Shown: piece after piece, positions 56,382-64,000 of the stretch
How positions within the stretch are numbered: position 1 is the stretch's first letter
Layout of the letters: the number at the start of each line of letters is the position of its first letter
Assembly: GCA_945787635.1 (NCBI GenBank)
Contig: CALZIK010000146.1
Span: 1-64,000 of the forward strand
Reading direction: 5' to 3'
Source: Thermoanaerobaculia bacterium
GTDB taxonomy: Bacteria; Acidobacteriota; Thermoanaerobaculia; Multivoradales; JAHEKO01
DNA length: 64,000 bases
The notes under the pieces: model-generated
Databases searched by the model: none
Told to the model about the DNA's origin: nothing
What the model saw: only the letters and a program-made list of their open reading frames with translations
Translations under genes and position numbers: made by a program

Positions 56382-57245
56382 ATGGGTACCCGCGAAGATC
56401 TCATCGAAGCGATCACCCAAAGAGTGGTCGGCGAGCTGGAGTCACGGACCGGGGGCGAGTGCCCCGACTGCTGTGGTAGCTGCGCGGCGAACTGTTCGGA
56501 CAAGGTCCGCGCGATGGTCGACGAGGGTGCCGCGCGAGTCGCGTATCAGGGCAACGGCGCCGACGTCCCCAGCGATCTGGGTCGGTACATCGATCACACC
56601 AAGCTCGGCCCTGACGTCACACCCGACGAGATCGATCGGCTGTGCCAGGAAGCTCGAGAGTTTCGTTTTGCGGCCGTTTGCGTGAATCCAGTCTGGGTCC
56701 GGAGGTGCGCGGACAGCCTGCGCGGCTCGAAAGTGCGAGTGGCCTCGGTGGTCGGCTTCCCGCTAGGCGCCAACGCTCCCGAGGTCAAGGCGCTGGAGGC
56801 GCGTCGAGCGCTTCGCGACGGCGCTCGGGAGATCGACATGGTGATCAACATCGGAGCCCTCAAAGCGGGGGACTACGGACTGGTCGAAAAGGACATCGGC
56901 AAAGTAGCCGATGCCTGTCGGGAGGTGGGAGCCGTCTGCAAGGTGATTCTCGAAACCGGACTGCTCGCCGATGAAGAGAAGGTGGCCGCCTGCAAGCTCG
57001 CCAAAACTGCGCGGGCCGACTACGTAAAGACCTCGACCGGCTTCGGCCACGGGGGTGCTACGGTGTTCGATGTGGCCCTGATGCGAGAGACGGTCGGTCC
57101 GAAGATGGGCGTGAAGGCTTCCGGTGGCGTCAAGACTGCAAAGGACGCGCGCGAGATGATCGCGGCCGGGGCGACCCGTATCGGGGCATCCGCCGGTATC
57201 GCGATCGTGACCGGCCGTGAAGGAGGTAACGGTGGGAAGTATTGA
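56382..57245 (+). CDS. deoC: Deoxyribose-phosphate aldolase, BMC-associated with encapsulation helix and Cys-rich linker
   Basis: A 287-residue class I aldolase cleaving 2-deoxyribose 5-phosphate to glyceraldehyde 3-phosphate and acetaldehyde. The barrel (about 65-285) has [43 protein letters not shown] (acid-base Asp), the Schiff-base lysine in [12 protein letters not shown], and the second Lys in VKASGGVKT. The first 20 residues ([19 protein letters not shown]) form a predicted encapsulation helix. Between them lies [12 protein letters not shown], five cysteines in 12 residues, a linker with metal- or Fe-S-binding potential. ATG 56382. Its 3' end overlaps the BMC-T start by 14 bases. Confidence 0.92.
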   Translation: MGTREDLIEAITQRVVGELESRTGGECPDCCGSCAANCSDKVRAMVDEGAARVAYQGNGADVPSDLGRYIDHTKLGPDVTPDEIDRLCQEAREFRFAAVCVNPVWVRRCADSLRGSKVRVASVVGFPLGANAPEVKALEARRALRDGAREIDMVINIGALKAGDYGLVEKDIGKVADACREVGAVCKVILETGLLADEEKVAACKLAKTARADYVKTSTGFGHGGATVFDVALMRETVGPKMGVKASGGVKTAKDAREMIAAGATRIGASAGIAIVTGREGGNGGKY

Positions 57246-57858
57246 CCTGAGATCGTATGTATTCCTCGACAGCATGCAGCCGCAGTACGCTGCGTTTCTG
57301 GGCACCGTGGCTCAAGGCTTCTTGCCGCTGGCGGGTGACGCTTCCCTCTATGTCGAGATCTCCCCGGGCATCGAGATCAACCGTTTGACCGATATTGCAT
57401 TGAAGTCGAACAAGGTTCGCCCGGGAATGCAGGTTGTCGAGCGCTACTACGGATTGCTCGAGATCCACTCGGAGTCACAGGCCGAAACGCGAGCCGCGGG
57501 GGCCGCTATTCTGAACGAGATCGGCCTCGAGGCCACCGATCGGATCAAGCCCAAGATCCACTCCAGCCAGGTCATCCGGCGAATCGACGATCACCAGGCC
57601 CAGCTGATCAATCGCATGCGGCACGGCCACATGTTGATCCCGGGACAGACCCTCTACGTGCTCGAGGTCGAGCCTGCGGCTTACGCGGCCCTGGCCGCGA
57701 ACGAGGCCGAGAAGGCGGCCGAGGTCAACGTTCTCGAGGTGCGCTCCTTCGGCTCGATGGGCCGGGTCTACCTGGGCGGCGAGGAACGGGACATCGACGT
57801 CGGCTGGCAGGCGGCGGTGGCGGCGCTCGAAGGGGTCGAGGGGCGGGTGAAGAGCTAG
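57232..57858 (+). CDS. BMC-T shell protein, permuted tandem BMC domain (gated/stacking type)
   Basis: A 208-residue trimeric shell protein with two BMC domains of the circularly permuted type. Text such as [40 protein letters not shown] and [20 protein letters not shown] resembles the Haliangium ochraceum BMC-T2/T3 group, whose trimers stack and have a gated central pore. GTG 57232 is taken as the start because AAGGAGG lies 6 bases upstream (57219-57225). The second half repeats the pattern ([20 protein letters not shown]). Assignment to the stacked-dimer type is inference. Confidence 0.92.
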   Translation: MGSIDLRSYVFLDSMQPQYAAFLGTVAQGFLPLAGDASLYVEISPGIEINRLTDIALKSNKVRPGMQVVERYYGLLEIHSESQAETRAAGAAILNEIGLEATDRIKPKIHSSQVIRRIDDHQAQLINRMRHGHMLIPGQTLYVLEVEPAAYAALAANEAEKAAEVNVLEVRSFGSMGRVYLGGEERDIDVGWQAAVAALEGVEGRVKS

Positions 57859-57946
57859 TCTGGGGGGTCCGTGGTCGCGCGCGCGGCCGGCGGAGAACTG
57901 GATACGAAAAGGATCAACAGGATCACGGAATAGAAAGGAAAGTCAC

Positions 57947-58246
57947 ATGGCAGATGCGTTGGGCATGATCGAGACTCGTGGCTTTGCGGCAATGGTGGAG
58001 GCTTCCGACGCCATGGTGAAGGCCGCGAAGGTAGAGCTCGTCAGCTACGAAAAGACCGGTGGCGGATACGTCACAGCGGTGGTGCGAGGGGATGTTGCCG
58101 CGGTCAAGGCGGCGATAGAAGCCGGCGTTCGCGGCGCCGAGAAGGTAGGCGAGGTGGTCTCGACGCACGTGATCGCAAGGCCTCACACCAACATCGACCA
58201 GACCCTTCCGCTGGGCCGTCAAGGCTCGGCGACCAAGAAGAAGTAG
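57947..58246 (+). CDS. BMC-H hexameric shell protein
   Basis: A 99-residue single Pf00936 BMC domain: [57 protein letters not shown], and [17 protein letters not shown]. The pore loop is KTGGGY rather than the frequent KIGSG type, so pore chemistry may differ. The only BMC-H gene in view, so it should form the facets with the two BMC-T proteins. ATG 57947 with GGAAAG upstream; an 88-base gap follows the BMC-T gene. Confidence 0.96.
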   Translation: MADALGMIETRGFAAMVEASDAMVKAAKVELVSYEKTGGGYVTAVVRGDVAAVKAAIEAGVRGAEKVGEVVSTHVIARPHTNIDQTLPLGRQGSATKKK

Positions 58247-58304
58247 GCCGGCGCGTGTCTGGATTGCGCCGAGCCGGCGGTCGGGCCGGGACGGGTTAGC
58301 TCCG

Positions 58305-58601
58305 ATGCTGCTGGCCAGAGTTCAGGGCACCGTGGTCGCGAGCCAGAAGGAACCGTCGATGGACGGGTTCAAGTTCCTTCTGGTGCGGCCCTTGGACGAG
58401 ACCGGTGCAGAGACCGGCACCGCAGTGGTTGCCGTGGACGCCGTCGGCGCGGGAGTGGGTGAGGTCGTTTTGTTCGCCACCGGCAGCGCGGCTCGCCAGA
58501 CCGTGGCCACCAAAGACAGACCGTGTGACGCGGTGGTGATGGCGATTGTGGACATCTTCGAAGTCGGCGGTCGCGAGGTATATCGCAAGGGCGGAGAATG
58601 A
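58305..58601 (+). CDS. BMC-P pentameric vertex protein (EutN/CcmL), copy 1
   Basis: A 98-residue vertex protein of the EutN/CcmL (Pf03319) fold: [53 protein letters not shown] and [15 protein letters not shown]. The canonical GAG-GE-V and GS-AR motifs are intact. It overlaps the aldehyde dehydrogenase start by 4 bases. Two more BMC-P genes lie at 60707 and 60997. Confidence 0.95.
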   Translation: MLLARVQGTVVASQKEPSMDGFKFLLVRPLDETGAETGTAVVAVDAVGAGVGEVVLFATGSAARQTVATKDRPCDAVVMAIVDIFEVGGREVYRKGGE

Positions 58602-60088
58602 GCTCGATCGACCGGCGCGAGATCGACGCGATTGTCGAGCGAGTGCGCTCACGTTTCCTGGAGAGCGAGTCTCCCGTTGCCGCCGGCCGAACTCTTCCCG
58701 AGCCTGCGACGCCCTCGCGCGGCCGATCGGTCGCTGGGCCGCGCTCGACGGGTGATTCCGAGTCACTCGGAGTCTTCGACTCGGTCGATGCGGCCGTCGC
58801 AGCTGCGAACCAGGCGTTTCTGGACTACGACGCGATCGGTCTGGAGGGGCGCTTCCGGCTGGTCGAGTCGATACGGCGGGCCATGGAGCGCGATGCGGGC
58901 GAGCTGGGTCGCATGGCAGCGGAGGAGACCGGCCTGGGTCGCGCCGCCGACAAGGAGAAGAAAAACCTCCTGGTGACGCGTAAGACTCCGGGTCCCGAGG
59001 ATCTGACGCCGAAAGTGGTTACCGGTGACCGGGGGATGACCGTGACCGAGTTTGCCCCCTGGGGAGTGATCGGCGCGATCACTCCGACCACCAATCCAAC
59101 CTCGACGATCATCAACAACTCCATCGCGACTCTTTCGGCCGGCAATGCCCTGGTGTTCAACGTTCATCCGAATGCCAAGGCGGTGTCCGTGGAGAACGTT
59201 CGCCGGCTCAACCGGGCGATCCTCGACGCGGGCGGTCCGGCGAATCTGGTCTGCGCGATCCCGGAGCCGACCATCGAATCGGCGCAGGAGTTGATGAATC
59301 ACCCTGGAGTTCGGGTGCTGCTGGTGACCGGCGGCCCCGCGGTGGTCAAAGAGGCTCTCAAGACCAACAAGAAGGCGATCACCGCGGGACCCGGAAATCC
59401 GCCGGTGCTGGTGGACGAATCGGCCGACATCGAGCGCGCCGCCCGGGAGATCGTTCGAGGAGCGTCGTTCGACAACAACATGGTGTGCACCGACGAAAAA
59501 GAGACCTTCGTCGTGCGTGAAAGAGCCGATGAGCTCCTGCGTGCCTTCGAGCGCAACCGGGCCGTGGTGCTCAAGGAGCACCAGATCCAGAAGCTCGAGC
59601 GGGTGATCTTCCGCGAGCTGGGAGCTCCGGAGCGGCCGGGGAAGATCAACCCGAAATGGATCGGCCAAAACGCGGGTCGGATCTTGCGGGAGGTCGGGAT
59701 CGACGCGGGTGACGAAATCCGCCTGGTGATCGCCGAGGTGCCCCGGGAGCACAGCCTGGTCTGGACCGAGCAGATGATGCCGGTCATGCCGGTTGTTCGG
59801 GTGCGCAGCGTCGAGGAGGGAATCGACCTGGCGGTGCGGGCGGAGCACGGCTTCCGCCACACCGCTTCGATCTACTCGAACAACGTCGACAACATCACCC
59901 GGATGGCGCGAGCGATGAAAACCTCGATCTTCGTCGCCAACGCCGCCAACCTGGCGGGTCTGGGCGAGGGTGGTGAGGACTTCACCTCCTTTTCCATCGC
60001 GACTCCTACCGGCGAGGGCCTGACCCGGCCGCGCACCTTCGCACGCATCCGGAGGTTGACGGTGGCCGGCTCGATGCGGATCGTCTGA
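58598..60088 (+). CDS. CoA-acylating aldehyde dehydrogenase (PduP/EutE-like), BMC-associated
   Basis: A 496-residue enzyme converting the BMC aldehyde to acyl-CoA with NAD reduction. An N-terminal amphipathic helix ([20 protein letters not shown]) and Pro/Ser-rich linker form a predicted encapsulation peptide. The core shows [20 protein letters not shown] (NAD loop), [40 protein letters not shown], and the catalytic cysteine in [13 protein letters not shown]. No alcohol dehydrogenase or phosphotransacylase is encoded nearby. With DeoC upstream, acetaldehyde to acetyl-CoA is the expected reaction. ATGA overlap with the upstream BMC-P gene. Confidence 0.94.
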   Translation: MSSIDRREIDAIVERVRSRFLESESPVAAGRTLPEPATPSRGRSVAGPRSTGDSESLGVFDSVDAAVAAANQAFLDYDAIGLEGRFRLVESIRRAMERDAGELGRMAAEETGLGRAADKEKKNLLVTRKTPGPEDLTPKVVTGDRGMTVTEFAPWGVIGAITPTTNPTSTIINNSIATLSAGNALVFNVHPNAKAVSVENVRRLNRAILDAGGPANLVCAIPEPTIESAQELMNHPGVRVLLVTGGPAVVKEALKTNKKAITAGPGNPPVLVDESADIERAAREIVRGASFDNNMVCTDEKETFVVRERADELLRAFERNRAVVLKEHQIQKLERVIFRELGAPERPGKINPKWIGQNAGRILREVGIDAGDEIRLVIAEVPREHSLVWTEQMMPVMPVVRVRSVEEGIDLAVRAEHGFRHTASIYSNNVDNITRMARAMKTSIFVANAANLAGLGEGGEDFTSFSIATPTGEGLTRPRTFARIRRLTVAGSMRIV

Positions 60089-60104
60089 CTCGAGCTCACC
60101 TCTG

Positions 60105-60710
60105 ATGCGCCCCGCACTGCTTCTGCTCGAGTTCGATTCGATCGCCGCCGGCATCGAGGCCGGAGACGCCATGGTCAAGCGTGCGCCCCTCTTGACGTTG
60201 CACGCGGGCACGGTGCATCCGGGTAAGTACCTGGTTATGGCGGGCGGCGAGGTCGCCGACGTCGAAGAGGCATGGATCGCCGGTCGCTCGACGGCATCAG
60301 GTTTCGCGGTGGACGAGGTCTTTCTGCCTGACGTGGATCCACAGGTCGTCGGCTCGCTGACCGGGACCCGAAAGCCCGCACCCGGCGAGGCGCTGGGTGT
60401 CATCGAGACCAGGACCGCGGCATCGACCATTCAAGCCGCCGACACCGCTGTCAAAGGCGCTTCGGTGGATCTTCTCGAGATTCATCTGGCGGACGGCTTG
60501 GGCGGCAAGGCCTATGCGCTTTTCGGCGGAGAGGTCGCCAACGTCGAAGTGGCGGTCGAGGTGGGAGTCGCCAGCCTGCGAGATCCGGTATTGCTGGTCG
60601 CGAGCGTGGTGATCCCGCAGCTCCACGAGGAGATGCGCGAGAACCTCGACGCGGACTCGACGTTCGCCGTCCGCCTGGTTTCGACGACGGGCCCGGGAGG
60701 CGAGCGGTGA
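60105..60710 (+). CDS. BMC-T shell protein, tandem BMC domain (single-layer type)
   Basis: A 201-residue tandem BMC-domain protein in the usual, unpermuted order: LLLLEFDSIAAGIEAGDAMV, VHPGKYLVMAGGEVADVEEA for domain 1, and ALGVIETRTAASTIQAADTA, GGKAYALFGGEVANVEVAVE for domain 2. It resembles BMC-T1/PduT-like single-layer trimers. No cysteine is present at the pore, so a PduT-type Fe-S cluster is not expected. ATG 60105. The stop overlaps the next BMC-P start by 4 bases. Confidence 0.94.
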   Translation: MRPALLLLEFDSIAAGIEAGDAMVKRAPLLTLHAGTVHPGKYLVMAGGEVADVEEAWIAGRSTASGFAVDEVFLPDVDPQVVGSLTGTRKPAPGEALGVIETRTAASTIQAADTAVKGASVDLLEIHLADGLGGKAYALFGGEVANVEVAVEVGVASLRDPVLLVASVVIPQLHEEMRENLDADSTFAVRLVSTTGPGGER

Positions 60711-61000
60711 AGCTGGGTCGAGTCGTGGGCACGGTGGTGACGACGACGCGGGTGGTAGGCCTTGAAGGCGTGCGCCTGCTGGTCGTTCAGCCGCTGGACA
60801 AGCAGCGGCGGCCCAAAGGGAACGTCATCGTCGCGGCCGACGGAGTCGCGATGGCGGCACCCGAAGATCTGGTCTATTACGTGTCGAGCCGCGAGGCCGC
60901 TCTGGCGATGCCCGACACGTTTGTGCCGGTTGACGACGCCATCGTCGGCATCGTCGATGCCGTCGACGCCGCCGATGCCGCCGCGCCGGAGCGAGCATGA
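60707..61000 (+). CDS. BMC-P vertex protein, copy 2 (divergent)
   Basis: A 97-residue EutN/CcmL-fold protein: KLGRVVGTVVTTTRVVGLEG, VRLLVVQPLDKQ, then AIVGIVDAVDAADAA. The canonical GAG-GE-V loop is missing (ADGVAMAAPEDLVYYV) and the GS-AR turn reads SSREAAL, so it differs from copies 1 and 3 and may form a special vertex or a mixed pentamer. GTG start at 60707, overlapping the BMC-T stop. Confidence 0.9.
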   Translation: MKLGRVVGTVVTTTRVVGLEGVRLLVVQPLDKQRRPKGNVIVAADGVAMAAPEDLVYYVSSREAALAMPDTFVPVDDAIVGIVDAVDAADAAAPERA

Positions 61001-61272
61001 AGCTTGGCCGGGTGTCCGGGACCGTGGTTTCGACCGTCTGCTCGCCGGCCTACGAGGAGCGCAAGCTCCTGGTCTGCGACCTCCTCGACGGGACCGGCGG
61101 AGAAACCGGCGACTACCTGATCGCGATCGACACCGTCGGCGCCGGCGCCGGAGAGGACGTGTTGATCCTGGATGAAGGCAACTCCGCCCGGCAGGTTCTG
61201 GGTTGGCCCGAGGCTCCCGTGCGGGCGGTCATCGTGGGCATCGTGGACGAGATCGCCGTTCGCGCGGGTTAG
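60997..61272 (+). CDS. BMC-P vertex protein, copy 3
   Basis: A 91-residue EutN/CcmL-fold protein with canonical features: KLGRVSGTVVSTVCSPAYEE, RKLLVCDLLDGTG, IDTVGAGAGEDVLILDEGNS and AVIVGIVDEI. ATGA overlap with copy 2. It is the last gene of the BMC operon and ends 4 bases into the convergent lipoprotein gene. Confidence 0.94.
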   Translation: MKLGRVSGTVVSTVCSPAYEERKLLVCDLLDGTGGETGDYLIAIDTVGAGAGEDVLILDEGNSARQVLGWPEAPVRAVIVGIVDEIAVRAG

Positions 61273-61691
61273 TCGAGCTCGGTCTCGAGTCGTCGCATAC
61301 CCCACTCCAGGATCACGATGGTGGCGCCGGAGTCGGCATAGCCTCTGTGCAGGAAGACGCGCTCGGAGATTCGCGATTCGATCTCGATCTCCTCGCCCAG
61401 CTCGAGCGGCCTGGGTGCTCCGGCTCTGGGCACCACCTGAAGGAACCCATTCGGCACCTTCCCGTAGAAAAACGCCGCGACCGGGGCGGGTGGGTCGGCC
61501 TCCAGACGCCAGATCGCCTCGCCGTCCTCGCGGCGGATCTCGAAGCTGGTGAAATCGTCCGGACCGGAGACAACCAGCACAGGCGCCGGTTGGTCGGCGG
61601 GGTTTCGGCAGGCGCCGAAGAGCGTGAGTGTGAATGCCACCAGGGCGGCGGTAGCGGTCCGCCCGGCACGTCCGAAGCCGTGATACCTCAT
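61269..61691 (-). CDS. Predicted lipoprotein, function unknown
   Basis: A 140-residue protein from ATG 61691. The signal peptide ends in a lipobox (VAFTLTLFGAC), so the mature protein is probably an outer-membrane or periplasmic lipoprotein. The mature part is beta-rich (FTSFEIRREDGEAIWRLEAD, then GFLQVVPRAGAPRPLELGEE). Family not recognised. The frame is open well upstream, over the acyl-CoA dehydrogenase gene, but that extension is a shadow. It is convergent with the BMC operon and divergent from the acyl-CoA dehydrogenase gene, 36 bases away. Confidence 0.75.
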   Translation of the reverse strand: MRYHGFGRAGRTATAALVAFTLTLFGACRNPADQPAPVLVVSGPDDFTSFEIRREDGEAIWRLEADPPAPVAAFFYGKVPNGFLQVVPRAGAPRPLELGEEIEIESRISERVFLHRGYADSGATIVILEWGMRRLETELD

Positions 61692-61727
61692 GATAGCGTT
61701 GCAAAAGATCGGGAGTTCGAGTCCAAG

Positions 61728-62918
61728 ATGACGGTAGCAGAAGTACAACATGCGGATCTCGAAACGCTCGACTTCGGCTTGAGCGGGGAGCAGAGGGCGG
61801 TCCAGGAATTGGCCCGTGAGTTCGCGGCGAAGGAGATCGACCCGCTGGTCGATGAGATCGACGAGGCCCAACGGTTTCCCAAGGAGATCTTTGCCAAGGC
61901 CGGCGAATTGGGCTTCCTGGGCGTTCTGGTTCCGGAGGAGTACGGTGGCTCGGGGTTGGGATACGTCGACTACGTGCTGATCATCAGTGAGATCAGCCAG
62001 GTGGATCCGTCCGTCGGCCTGAGCGTTGCCGCTCACAACTCGCTTTGCACCAACCATATCCTCAAGTTCGGCTCGGAGGATCAGCGACAACGCTGGCTTC
62101 CGGACCTGGCCACGGGCCGCAAGCTCGGCGCGTGGAGCCTCACCGAGCCCAACGCGGGCTCGGATGCGGCCGGCACTCGAACCCGTGCGGTGCGCTCCGG
62201 TGACGGTTGGATTCTCAACGGCTCCAAGACCTTCACCACTCATGGATCGGTAGGCGATGTCTGCGTGGTCCTGGCGGTGACCGACCCCGAGGGTGCGAAG
62301 CACCACAACATCTCGGCATTCGTTCTCGAGCGCGGGATGGACGGGTTCCGGCCCGGCAAGAAGGAAAACAAGCTCGGCACGCGGGCCTCGGACACCGCCG
62401 AGGTCGTCATGGAAGACTGCCTCGTGCCCGATGCGAATCGCCTGGGCGAGGAGGGCGAGGGGTTCATTCAGGCTCTCAGAATTCTTGACGGGGGCAGGAT
62501 CTCGATCGCGGCGCTCGGTATCGGTACCGCCATCGGCGCCCTCAAAACCGCGACCCGGTACGCCAAATTGCGCGAGCAGTTCGGTAAGCCGATCGCGAGG
62601 TTCCAGGCGATTCAGTTTCACCTGGCCGAGATGGCGACGAAGTGCGCGGCCGCCGAGATTCTGACCCTGGCCGCCGCGGCCGCGATGGACGGCGGCCGGC
62701 CGGTGACCCGGATCGCCGCCGAAGCCAAGCTGTTGGCCGGAGAGGTCGCGGTGTTCTGTGCCGAACGCGGCGTACAGATTCACGGTGGTTATGGCTTCAT
62801 CAAGGACTACCGCGCCGAGAAGTACTATCGCGATTGCAAGATCTGCACAATCGGCGAAGGTACGAGCGAGATCCAACGACTCGTGATCGCACGGCAGCTG
62901 TTCAAAGAAAACAGATGA
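61728..62918 (+). CDS. Acyl-CoA dehydrogenase (short/medium-chain type)
   Basis: A 396-residue flavoenzyme of beta-oxidation type. Visible: FAD/substrate motif [57 protein letters not shown], and the C-terminal catalytic glutamate in [20 protein letters not shown]. The E-G-T-S-E-I-Q-R pattern fits butyryl-CoA/short-branched-chain dehydrogenases. ATG 61728 is chosen because upstream codons do not fit the family. It overlaps meaB by 4 bases, so it likely feeds propionyl- or butyryl-CoA metabolism. Confidence 0.93.
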   Translation: MTVAEVQHADLETLDFGLSGEQRAVQELAREFAAKEIDPLVDEIDEAQRFPKEIFAKAGELGFLGVLVPEEYGGSGLGYVDYVLIISEISQVDPSVGLSVAAHNSLCTNHILKFGSEDQRQRWLPDLATGRKLGAWSLTEPNAGSDAAGTRTRAVRSGDGWILNGSKTFTTHGSVGDVCVVLAVTDPEGAKHHNISAFVLERGMDGFRPGKKENKLGTRASDTAEVVMEDCLVPDANRLGEEGEGFIQALRILDGGRISIAALGIGTAIGALKTATRYAKLREQFGKPIARFQAIQFHLAEMATKCAAAEILTLAAAAAMDGGRPVTRIAAEAKLLAGEVAVFCAERGVQIHGGYGFIKDYRAEKYYRDCKICTIGEGTSEIQRLVIARQLFKENR

Positions 62919-63910
62919 GCCGGCCCACGGGGCGACCCGATGTGGCCGCCCTGGCCACCGGCGTGCGAGAGCGAAAAACGCGGAGGTTGGCACAGGCGAT
63001 CACTCTGGTCGAGGGTCGCGGACCGCGGCGGCGGCAGCTTATCGCCGAGCTCTACGGCTCGGTCGGTCGGGCCAGGGTGATCGGCGTGACCGGCCCGCCG
63101 GGTGCGGGCAAAAGCACGTTGGTGGATCGGATGGCGGGAGCGCTGCGTTCAGCGGGAGACACCGTCGGGATTCTCGCGATCGATCCGACCAGCCCGTATT
63201 CAGGAGGTGCGATCCTCGGCGATCGGATCCGGATGCAGTCTCACTACACCGACCAGGGCGTCTTCATCCGCTCGATGGCAACCCGAGGTGCGATGGGAGG
63301 GCTGGCACCGGCTACCCACGACGCGATCGACGTACTGGATGCGGCGGGCTTCGACTGGATCCTGGTGGAAACGGTGGGTGTGGGGCAGGACGAGGTCGAT
63401 ATCGTGCGCAGCGTCGACACCGTGGTGGTGGTCACTTTGCCCGGCCTTGGCGACGAGATTCAAGCGATCAAGGCCGGGCTCATGGAGATCGCCGACGTGT
63501 TCGTCATCAACAAGGCAGACCGCGAGGGCGTCGATCGGAGCCGGCGGGATCTCGAGTTGATGATTTCCATGGCGGAGAAGCCTCGATGGAGGCCGCCGAT
63601 CACGACCACCGTGGCGAGTCGCGGAGAAGGAGTCGAAAAGGTGCTGGAGGAGATACGCAGGCACCGTGATTGGCTGGTCGAAACCGGAGAGATCCGGCAG
63701 CGTCGCAAGACTCATCTCCGGCTGCGGGTCGAGAATCTGCTCAAGGAAAGGGTGATCGAAGCGGCCAACGAGGCGATCGGACTGGATGGCGAAGTCGAGC
63801 GAGGGCTGGCCGATCACACCGACCCGTATGTTCTAGCCGATCACCTGTTTGCCGGTGTCGTCGAGGCCGAAGCCGCCAAAGGAGAGGCCGCCAAAGGAGA
63901 GGCAGGTTGA
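62915..63910 (+). CDS. meaB: MeaB/ArgK-type GTPase chaperone of methylmalonyl-CoA mutase
   Basis: A 331-residue G3E GTPase that gates and protects adenosylcobalamin-dependent methylmalonyl-CoA mutase. Motifs: P-loop VIGVTGPPGAGKSTLVDRMA, AIDPTSPYSGGAILGDRIRM, IRSMATRGAMGGLA, ILVETVGVGQDE, and base-recognition NKAD. C-terminal extension contains a short duplicated EAAKGEAAKGE. ATG 62915 overlaps the previous stop (ATGA); the stop is overlapped by the epimerase start. The mutase itself is not in the window. Confidence 0.94.
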   Translation: MSRPTGRPDVAALATGVRERKTRRLAQAITLVEGRGPRRRQLIAELYGSVGRARVIGVTGPPGAGKSTLVDRMAGALRSAGDTVGILAIDPTSPYSGGAILGDRIRMQSHYTDQGVFIRSMATRGAMGGLAPATHDAIDVLDAAGFDWILVETVGVGQDEVDIVRSVDTVVVVTLPGLGDEIQAIKAGLMEIADVFVINKADREGVDRSRRDLELMISMAEKPRWRPPITTTVASRGEGVEKVLEEIRRHRDWLVETGEIRQRRKTHLRLRVENLLKERVIEAANEAIGLDGEVERGLADHTDPYVLADHLFAGVVEAEAAKGEAAKGEAG

Positions 63911-64000
63911 GCAAGTCGATCGATCACATCGGGATCGCGGTCGAGTCGATCGACAAGGCGAGGCGCTTCTACGAGGCGCTGGGACTCGAGGTCACCGCGA
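63907..64000 (+). CDS. mce: Methylmalonyl-CoA epimerase, N-terminal fragment (continues off window)
   Basis: Only the first 31 residues are present: SKSIDHIGIAVESIDKARRF then YEALGLEVTA. The text matches the start of VOC-fold methylmalonyl-CoA epimerase, with the metal-ligand histidine in DHIGIAV. TTG start at 63907 overlaps the meaB stop. It should complete a propionyl-CoA to succinyl-CoA segment with MeaB. Confidence 0.8.
   Translation, partial: MSKSIDHIGIAVESIDKARRFYEALGLEVTA

Noticed and set aside
57897-57925. Direct repeat GGATCA-aca-GGATCA upstream of the BMC-H gene
   Set aside because: A short direct duplication; no second copy noted in the window and no regulatory family could be assigned.
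61269-62993. 574-codon minus-strand frame covering the lipoprotein and acyl-CoA dehydrogenase region
   Set aside because: Only the last 140 codons have protein-like character with a lipobox; the rest is the complement of the dehydrogenase gene.

Overview
This window is about 64 kb of GC-rich, tightly packed bacterial chromosome. Polysaccharide export proteins, an outer-membrane barrel, a lipoprotein, HflK/HflC and a class A PBP point to a diderm. The gene mix (dnaK-hsp20-hspR, two DUF4388 proteins, a SpoIID protein in an apparent non-sporulator, a microcompartment locus with DeoC and RpiB) best fits Acidobacteriota or a neighbouring phylum. That assignment is inference; no rRNA or tRNA gene was seen. 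Many genes overlap by 1-4 bases (ATGA, GTGA, TGATG), so most are probably read in operons.

Layout. 1-8.8 kb: exopolysaccharide module (TPR protein, CpsB-type phosphatase, Wzc-type co-polymerase/tyrosine kinase, Wza-type export protein, outer-membrane barrel, O-antigen ligase/polymerase, second TPR protein). 8.9-14 kb: VanZ-like protein, metF, then metH behind a promoter, a SAM-I/SAM-IV-type riboswitch and an intrinsic terminator. 14-15 kb: a 228-base imperfect palindrome followed by two small genes that look more A/T-rich. 15-24.6 kb: ABC-F protein, class A PBP, hairpin-rich gap, UvrA-family protein, MauE-like and thioredoxin-fold proteins. 24.7-30.7 kb: VOC protein, LuxE-like protein, ferredoxin, a DinG-type helicase fused to a nuclease domain, a lipase-like alpha/beta hydrolase. 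30.8-39.6 kb: hflK-hflC-dacB, an acyltransferase-like beta-helix protein, 3-methyladenine glycosylase, DUF4388 protein, and dcd, glpX and an acyl-CoA dehydrogenase on the minus strand. 40-48.7 kb: CPBP protease, RsbW-like/STAS pair, EnvC-like M23 and S41 protease-like proteins, mazG, DUF1844, TPR membrane and DUF4388 proteins. 48.8-55.8 kb: dnaK, hsp20, hspR, DnaC-like ATPase, membrane protein, SPOR-SpoIID protein.

55.8-61.3 kb: a compact bacterial microcompartment (BMC) operon. It has three enzymes, each with a predicted N-terminal encapsulation helix (RpiB-like isomerase, DeoC aldolase, CoA-acylating aldehyde dehydrogenase), and six shell proteins (one BMC-H, two BMC-T, three BMC-P). The likely route is cleavage of deoxyribose 5-phosphate (or a related sugar phosphate) to glyceraldehyde 3-phosphate and acetaldehyde, then acetyl-CoA. 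The RpiB-like protein lacks the usual catalytic cysteine, and no phosphotransacylase or alcohol dehydrogenase is present. 61.3-64 kb: a lipoprotein on the minus strand, then acyl-CoA dehydrogenase, MeaB-type GTPase and the start of methylmalonyl-CoA epimerase, suggesting propionyl/methylmalonyl-CoA metabolism next door.
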